In this document: positions 18,101 to 22,385 of the stretch, piece after piece
Layout: every line of letters starts with the position of its first letter
Position numbering within the stretch: the first letter of the stretch is position 1
DNA from: Intoshia linei
Taxonomy: Eukaryota > Orthonectida > Rhopaluridae
Reading direction: 5' to 3'
Assembly: GCA_001642005.1 (NCBI GenBank)
Contig: LWCA01000598.1
Location: 1 to 22,385 of the forward strand
Length of the DNA: 22,385 bases
Notes under the pieces: model-generated
What the model was told of the DNA's origin: nothing
Database searches by the model: none
The model's input: only the letters and a program-made list of their open reading frames with translations
Position numbers and translations under genes: made by a program

Positions 18101-20333
18101 TATAATTTTAAATTTAATTCAATTAATATAAAGTTGTTTAATTTTATTCTTTTAGATATAAATACCTTGAAACTTTTTTTTTAATTGAATTGATTTTCTT
18201 ATTACTTCGTTCATTACGACACTGAAAACAGTCAAATAATTTTAACAAACATAAAATCACGGAGAGGTTTAAAATCACTAACATAATCGAAAATTTTACC
18301 ACAAATTACTCTTTTTTGAAAATAAAAAATCTCCTAGAATTTTAAAATCACTAACATAATCGAAAATCTTAAAACAAATTACTATTTTTTGAAAATAAAA
18401 AATCTCCTAAAATTTTAAAAATGAAAAGAATCCTTTAATTTTAAACCGGAAGTATTAAAATTCAATATATTAAGTTTAGTCATCAAAATGTTAATAATTG
18501 TAAATGAATTTGACAAAAATCTTCCAAAATTACAAGGACTGTTGTTACAAAAAATAAAAAGAAAAAATCTAAAAAAATTAAAAATGGACTCTTTGTGGTT
18601 GACTCAGTTACCCAAAATGAGAGGTTATGAATATTCAAGAGAAATACGAGAAATTACATTACCTTTTTATTATTATTATTACACAAATATTTTTATGCAA
18701 GATATTATTTTAAAGGATCAAGATATGAAAGCAAAATATAAAGTACACTGTAGACATTTACGTTCATTATCAAGATTACTGTAATAAATACAGAGAAAGA
18801 TAAAGAGAAATAAAAATAAAAAAATCAAAACTAAAATTTGTTAAAAATTTATATTGATAAATATACCCATTAACTTTTCCAATACCAGTAATTATACCAC
18901 CAGCTGGTACATGATCCTTGTCGTACATTTCATATCCGGCCATTTGTGATAATTCCAAGAAAGGAGAGCTATAATTGAAATTATGATTTGTTCATGATTT
19001 GCATATATTACATTATTGTATTATTAGTTAAATAATTATGAAATATAACACTGGTTTTTAAACTTAAAACTCCATGGACCCCTAAAAAAATTTATAAATT
19101 AAATAAATTCTGAGATAGTTTTTAAAATAATTAGCATTATCATAAATCTCCAACCTTAAAACTTGTATTTACAAAATAAAAACATGAAATTATATATAAA
19201 AATATTATAAAACTTATAATAACAAGAAATATGACCATTTAATGGTTTTTATTTACAAAAACTAGATTCCGTTAACAAGTATGTTACTATGGGGGAAAAT
19301 TCACACAACAGCAATTCAAATTTTCAATTCCGTTAATAAGGACTTAGACTGAATAAAATAATATACCCTTCATCCAGTAGTGCATCTATTCTTTGTCGCG
19401 GTAGCAATTTACCCTTTTTAATATGACGTTCTACAGCTTTTTGAGAACCACCTGTAATTAATACCATTTATGTGTAATAATATGGATTATTTTGTTGTTT
19501 ATATCTATTTATATGAAAAAATTTATCAACTATGCCATTACGAGAATAGGTCATATAATATTTTGATTTTTTGAAATATAGTACATTGTACTCTGTTAAA
19601 AAAATTCAAATTCAAATTCAAACGCATCGAAAAATATTAAATAAACATATTTACTCGGATAGATGATTATTAATGTTATATTATTAGCAAAAAATATATA
19701 ATATCGGTTGACAAAATTTGTAAAATTTACCTTTCAAAACAATATTAACTTTTTTGTTAAGTTCATTGACAATTTTGTCCATTTCATCATACCTTTTCTA
19801 TAAATATTACAATGTAATATTTTAAAAAAATTATTTGCAATAAGTACTAATGTTTTATCACATTTTTTACTGATAAATCTGAAACATGCGAAAATCTCTA
19901 CGTGAACCATTTAAAGATTATAAGTGTAATGGGTCACGGATAAAAATCATTCCCATCGCAGGGTTATAGCCATTACTATATATAAGGATGGGAATCAATT
20001 TTTTGGCGAGTATTTGAAATAATTGCATGACAAGGATAGAGCTACAGCAGAAAAATATGCATCATACAAATAAAATTTCAATATCATTCTAAACGTTTTT
20101 TGTAACACGCAGGCTTAAATGTATAACAAAATATATTAAAAATTAAATTAAATATTTCAAGTGAAAATAACCTTGAATTCACTGGATTTTTTATCTACAT
20201 TTGATTTTAATATATGACTATGAGCCGAAAAATATTTTGAATAGTTCAACTAAATGGAAGCGTGGTTAATCAATCAATTTTAATTTCATACAGTTTTATG
20301 AAGTCTAAATAAGTTAAAAATTCGACAAATCAT
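12155..20333 (-). CDS. MCCC2: Methylcrotonoyl-CoA carboxylase beta subunit, complete, 18 exons
   Basis: Carboxyltransferase subunit of the biotin enzyme that converts 3-methylcrotonyl-CoA to 3-methylglutaconyl-CoA in mitochondrial leucine breakdown. Exons on the minus strand: 20292-20333, 20172-20249, 19731-19797, 19367-19451, 18867-18968, 17861-17988, 17163-17275, 16753-16866, 16638-16702, 16425-16521, 15964-16062, 15077-15149, 14959-15035, 13466-13532, 13262-13418, 13094-13208, 12938-13023, 12155-12275. They join in phase to 561 aa (563 in human) with GT-AG introns throughout. The leader [14 protein letters not shown] has basic residues and no acids, as for mitochondrial import. Landmarks: [13 protein letters not shown] (about 92-104), [24 protein letters not shown] (about 211-223), [30 protein letters not shown] (about 439-458) and WDDGIIDP near the end. 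It is head to head with SNRNP200. Introns range from 41 to 1426 bp, the long ones filled by repeats. The exact N-terminus (exons 1-2) is slightly less certain. Confidence 0.97.
12312..12740 (-). repeat. Unclassified interspersed repeat, copy 3 (MCCC2 intron 17)
   Basis: Low edge TATGCTTTGTTTGGCTGTGT near 12313, then AGAATTTTATAAAGTCCACA, CACATCTTACGGGTCAAAAA, AAATCAAACGAGTTC and TATCCTGTTAACACACAC. These blocks are shared with copies 2, 4, 5 and 6 in reverse orientation to copies 1 and 2. The edge carrying ATTCCGAAGGAAT is missing. A 69-codon plus-strand open frame here is only repeat sequence. Confidence 0.75.
12766..12830. mobile_element. Possible transposon end fragment (CAGTGGCGTAGC)
   Basis: CAGTGGCGTAGCGTTATAG is a start shared by many arthropod and other invertebrate DNA elements. 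No partner end is visible, so this is a weak solo fragment in MCCC2 intron 17. Confidence 0.3.
13715..13873. mobile_element. 159-bp palindromic MITE with TA target, copy 1 (MCCC2 intron 13)
   Basis: Between TA dinucleotides, GTGTGGCCAGAAAAAAGACG continues as a near-perfect inverted repeat of about 42 bp (one mismatch) matching the opposite end, so the RNA or single strand could fold almost completely. TA flanks and long inverted repeats fit a Tc1/mariner-type MITE. A second copy of exactly the same length lies at 15703. Confidence 0.88.
14010..14765 (-). repeat. Unclassified interspersed repeat, copy 4 (MCCC2 intron 13)
   Basis: The longest copy. Its high edge reads ATTGATTCCTTCGG (near 14742-14755), the complement of copy 1's start. 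Shared blocks include TCTACGCATTCCCGGTG near 14570, TATTATCAACCAATATTTTT near 14607 and ATTGAACGTCTACACATTTC near 14689. The part at 14010-14250 has a different internal module, seen again near 18270-18420 and 19100-19150. Confidence 0.65.
15195..15560 (-). repeat. Unclassified interspersed repeat, copy 5 (MCCC2 intron 11)
   Basis: Low edge TTATATAATATGCTACCC near 15198 with TTTGTTTGTGTGTG, then AGAATTTTATAAAGACCACA, CACATCTTACAGGTCAAAAA and the following shared blocks. It stops near 15560, before the ATTCCGAAGGAAT edge. Confidence 0.75.
15580..15645. repeat. Three adjacent short hairpins in MCCC2 intron 11
   Basis: ATTACTGTA/TACAGTAAT (9-bp stem, about 15580-15602), TTGTGT/ACACAA and TGTGTAAT/ATTACACA follow one another. 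They sit between repeat copy 5 and the second MITE and may be a degraded element end. Confidence 0.55.
15703..15861. mobile_element. 159-bp palindromic MITE with TA target, copy 2 (MCCC2 intron 11)
   Basis: Flanked by TA and starting AAGTGGCCAGAAAATATGTA, this copy shares the ends and the central ATGTAAAGCCAAAACTA block with the copy at 13715, but in inverse orientation and more diverged. Its length is identical. Confidence 0.85.
17325..17580 (-). repeat. Unclassified interspersed repeat, copy 6 (MCCC2 intron 6)
   Basis: Low edge ATATATAATATGCTGTTTGG near 17334, then AGAATTTTATAAAGTCCACA, CACATCTTACGGGTCAAAAA, ATCAAACGAGTTCG and TATCCTGTTAACACA. An internal deletion after about 17530 shortens it. 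Confidence 0.75.
18268..18416. repeat. 73-bp tandem duplication in MCCC2 intron 5
   Basis: TTTAAAATCACTAACATAAT and the sequence after it occur at 18268 and again at 18341 with few changes. The unit resembles the inner module of repeat copy 4, so it is probably a fragment of that family. Confidence 0.75.
18488..18784 (+). CDS. Unrecognised 98-codon open frame nested in MCCC2 intron 5 (weak)
   Basis: An ATG-to-TAA frame on the strand opposite MCCC2, within its 878-bp fifth intron. The product is basic and lysine-rich early on ([11 protein letters not shown]), then has the less compositionally simple stretch [20 protein letters not shown], and contains a tyrosine run coded by a TAT microsatellite. 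No signal peptide, membrane segment or familiar motif is visible. I do not recognise a family. It could be a small nested gene, a retro-copied exon, or a chance frame in A+T-rich DNA. Confidence 0.25.
   Translation: MLIIVNEFDKNLPKLQGLLLQKIKRKNLKKLKMDSLWLTQLPKMRGYEYSREIREITLPFYYYYYTNIFMQDIILKDQDMKAKYKVHCRHLRSLSRLL
19046..19160. mobile_element. hAT-like terminal fragment plus repeat-family fragment (MCCC2 intron 4)
   Basis: CACTGGTTTTTAAACTT followed by CCATGGACCCCT resembles the start of many hAT copies. It runs into AATTCTGAGATAGTTTTTAA, also seen near 14208 in repeat copy 4. No second terminus was found. Confidence 0.4.
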
Positions 20334-20931
20334 TATAAAATATAGAATGAAACAAAATAAATATATAAAGTATGGTAAAAATTCTGAACTTGAGTGAAAT
20401 ATATATATTACTATAGATAAGATTTTTAGATTTACTTAAATTTACAATTTTTTGATGAGACAAATATGAGTAAATTCAAAAATATTATATATATGATGTT
20501 GGATTCAGTTGCATGTTAATAAATGACAATGATATTTAAGATATCTGCACCCAATTTAGTTGCGATTATCTTTAAAATTAGTACAATTAGTAACAATTAA
20601 AACATTAGTATTGGAAAAGTGAAGTAATTAATACAATAATGTAATTCTTTAGTGAATAACAATAAAACAAGAAAAATTTGCAAAAATTAGTGAAGAATGT
20701 TCATTGAACATTGACATTAAGATACCAGAATAAGACCATGTATATATGATAAGAATCTTATTAAGTTTTATCATGATTCATGACATCAATAAATTTAACA
20801 TAACTTCGCTATGAAACATAAATATATTTATTTTTATTTATCTGGAAACGATAAATTGAACTGGTCGATATTATATTTATTTTCTTAACAATTTTAAATT
20901 TAATTTATTGTCCAAAAATAAAAGAAATAAA
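20334..20931. promoter_or_regulatory. Shared upstream region between divergent MCCC2 and SNRNP200
   Basis: The two ATGs are 598 bp apart and point away from each other, so both promoters must lie here or in upstream untranslated exons. I recognise no specific element. The region is A+T-rich without a CpG-rich segment. Confidence 0.5.
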
Positions 20932-21222
20932 ATGGCTGACGATGCAGCAAGAAATGTATATACCAACTATTAATAAATGTTTATTATTTTTTTAGGTTCA
21001 ATATGAATATAAAGCTGTATAATATAATGAAATCTAATTAATTTTTTTAATGTAGAACTCAAATTTGGTATTACAAGTAGACCGAGCATTAGTAGATAGA
21101 AGATCTAGAGATGAACCTACTGGTGAAGTTTTACCTTTAACGTCAGCTCAGTTACGGCACATTAAAATGGGTGATAAAGTTGAAAGAACGAAACCGCCAA
21201 AAATGAATGAATATAAAAATAA
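20932..21222 (+). CDS. SNRNP200: U5 snRNP helicase BRR2/SNRNP200, N-terminal exons only
   Basis: Three exons, 20932-20955, 20996-21016 and 21056-21222, give [15 protein letters not shown] and a third piece starting [20 protein letters not shown] and then PTGEVLPL, later [12 protein letters not shown]. This closely matches the animal SNRNP200 N-terminus, in particular the conserved YEYKANSNLVLQ and [14 protein letters not shown]200 is the roughly 2,100-residue spliceosomal RNA helicase that unwinds U4/U6. Here only about 71 residues are present. The frame meets TAA at 21224-21226, but AA|GTAAAT at 21222/21223 is a plausible donor, so the gene probably continues past the window. Introns 1 and 2 are only 40 and 39 bp, among the shortest in this window. 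A truncated gene duplicate is the alternative. Confidence 0.85.
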
Positions 21223-21226
21223 GTAA

Positions 21227-22116
21227 ATTATCAAATCGCTGAAACAAATTTTAAATTATTATATTAGTGAAAATGTTTGTTACTTTTCAACAGTGTTTTC
21301 AACCTGCGGTCGCTAGAATTGAAAATTTTATGAATATATTTTTATATATAAAAAATTTATAGGTCGCGTTTTATGTTCATACGGGTCGCCAACACAAATA
21401 GGTTGAAATCACTTAATTAGTTAAAACTTAATTTAATATTAAATGTGTAGTCAATTTCAAAAGTGTAGAGGTGATTTTTAATTTTTTTTTTCATAAATTA
21501 GTTTAGAACATATATTGTTTTACTACAAAATATTAAAAAATAATTTAACGATTGGGAAATAATAGTTGAGATGATTTGAAATACAAAGTTAAATAGTTAT
21601 ATTCACGCTAATTTTGTCACATAGTCTACATTAGTGGTTCCCAATAAAATATATTGTCGACCCCCCTAACGGTATACAAATATTTTTAGAGAAGATCAAC
21701 TAGTAAAAAATAGTGAATATAGTTATTATATTATTATAACAGCCATGAAAAAATACTATCTTTTAATATTACTGGTTTTATTTTCGTTATAAATAATTCT
21801 TTAATATAGTTGACACCCTAGTATACAAATAATTGTAGATTTGATATAGTGTGATTGTTATTTTTTGTATACACTGCTAGAAAAAAGTCTGGGACATTTA
21901 CAGAAAGTATTCTAAAACCTTAAAATAATCGAAATTTGCCAATTCGAAATAAGATTATAATCACAACTAATGTATTGCTTGATTTAATAACATAAAAATT
22001 TTTTTAATCAAAACCTATGCTTAATTAATCAAATGAAATGATTATATGTTTTAATAATGGGTACAACATCCGTTTTTTAAAAAATAACTTCAAAAATTCG
22101 ATTTTACATCGAATTA
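21227..22116. other. Probable SNRNP200 intron 3 with hAT-like ends
   Basis: No SNRNP200 continuation is visible. CAGTGTTTTCAACCTGCGG at 21290 and TAGTGGTTCCCAAT near 21632, followed by GACCCCCCTAACGG, resemble hAT termini. No transposase coding was found. Confidence 0.45.
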
Positions 22117-22374
22117 ATGAGGTTATTAATTACATTTTGTTTAATATTGCTTCATGCTGCTATAATGGATAATTTGAGATCTTTTAATGATGAATATGGT
22201 TTATTGTGTGAGTATATATCTTTTGACAGAATTCCCCATAAATTTTTGATTGGATTGATGTCAGGGCTACAAGCAGGCTATTTTAATAAATGTATTCCTT
22301 GGTTTGATAACCACTTTTTTGTATATTTAGTTACGTGTACTGATGCATTGTCTTGTTGGAACACATCAAAATAA
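22117..22374 (+). CDS. Possible bestrophin-like N-terminal fragment (weak)
   Basis: An 85-codon frame with a hydrophobic start (MRLLITFCLILLHAAIM), then LLCEYISFDRIPHKFLIG, a hydrophobic stretch, and FNKCIPWFDN. Bestrophin chloride channels have, in the same order, a first membrane helix, a YC...S..IP..F.LGF.V segment and a WWNQ....PWPD box. Here the spacing before IPW is about three residues short and the tryptophans are not kept. It ends at TAA 22372-22374 near the window edge. It could be an exon with an unseen donor, a decayed copy, or chance. If SNRNP200 continues to the right, it would lie in that gene's intron. The match is from memory of the family pattern, not an alignment. Confidence 0.3.
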   Translation: MRLLITFCLILLHAAIMDNLRSFNDEYGLLCEYISFDRIPHKFLIGLMSGLQAGYFNKCIPWFDNHFFVYLVTCTDALSCWNTSK

Positions 22375-22385
22375 TCCCTGCAATT

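Noticed and set aside
1-22385. tRNA, rRNA, snRNA genes and CRISPR arrays
   Set aside because: No tRNA B-box-like sequence with a matching cloverleaf, no rRNA core sequence and no regularly spaced repeats were noticed by eye. A tRNAscan/Rfam search would be decisive.

Overview
The window is A+T-rich eukaryotic DNA, almost certainly from a metazoan. Genes are split by spliceosomal GT-AG introns, many of them only 39-56 bp, and the proteins recognised are animal-type: MCCC2, POLR3K and SNRNP200. No prokaryotic gene, operon, tRNA, rRNA or CRISPR array was found. Very short introns, low GC and abundant hAT, mariner-like and piggyBac-like debris suggest a small or fast-evolving invertebrate lineage. 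I cannot name it from the sequence.

Layout. Positions 1-1260 (minus strand) hold a decayed Ty3/gypsy-type retroelement: an RRM-like domain, a protease with a damaged active site, and reverse transcriptase running off the left edge. Positions 1452-4061 are a cluster of DNA transposons: a piggyBac-like MITE, a hAT deletion derivative with a 7/8 target duplication, and a second hAT derivative with a perfect 8-bp target duplication. Positions 4062-8100 are mostly non-coding. They contain a two-exon minus-strand gene for a 63-residue secreted cysteine-rich protein (6361-6814). A retroelement integrase remnant follows at 8112-8556.

Positions 8829-10253 encode complete POLR3K (three exons, 107 aa). 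Tail to tail with it, only 6 bp apart, is a minus-strand gene assembled from three small exons (10260-11256). It predicts a 57-residue single-pass membrane protein with an N-terminal PPSY motif, and one of its introns carries a mariner-like element. Positions 12155-20333 (minus) encode complete MCCC2 in 18 exons (561 aa), with all reading phases consistent and a mitochondrial leader. Its long introns carry copies of an unclassified repeat family and twin 159-bp MITEs. Head to head with MCCC2, across a 598-bp shared upstream region, are the first three exons of SNRNP200 (20932-21222). The rest of that gene is not visible. A possible bestrophin-like exon lies at the right edge.

The genes do not form one pathway. 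POLR3K (RNA polymerase III), SNRNP200 (spliceosome) and MCCC2 (mitochondrial leucine catabolism) are housekeeping genes packed closely, with intervening space and introns expanded by mobile elements. The least expected items are two very small genes visible only after splicing (secreted Cys-rich and PPxY membrane protein) and the RRM upstream of a retroelement protease.
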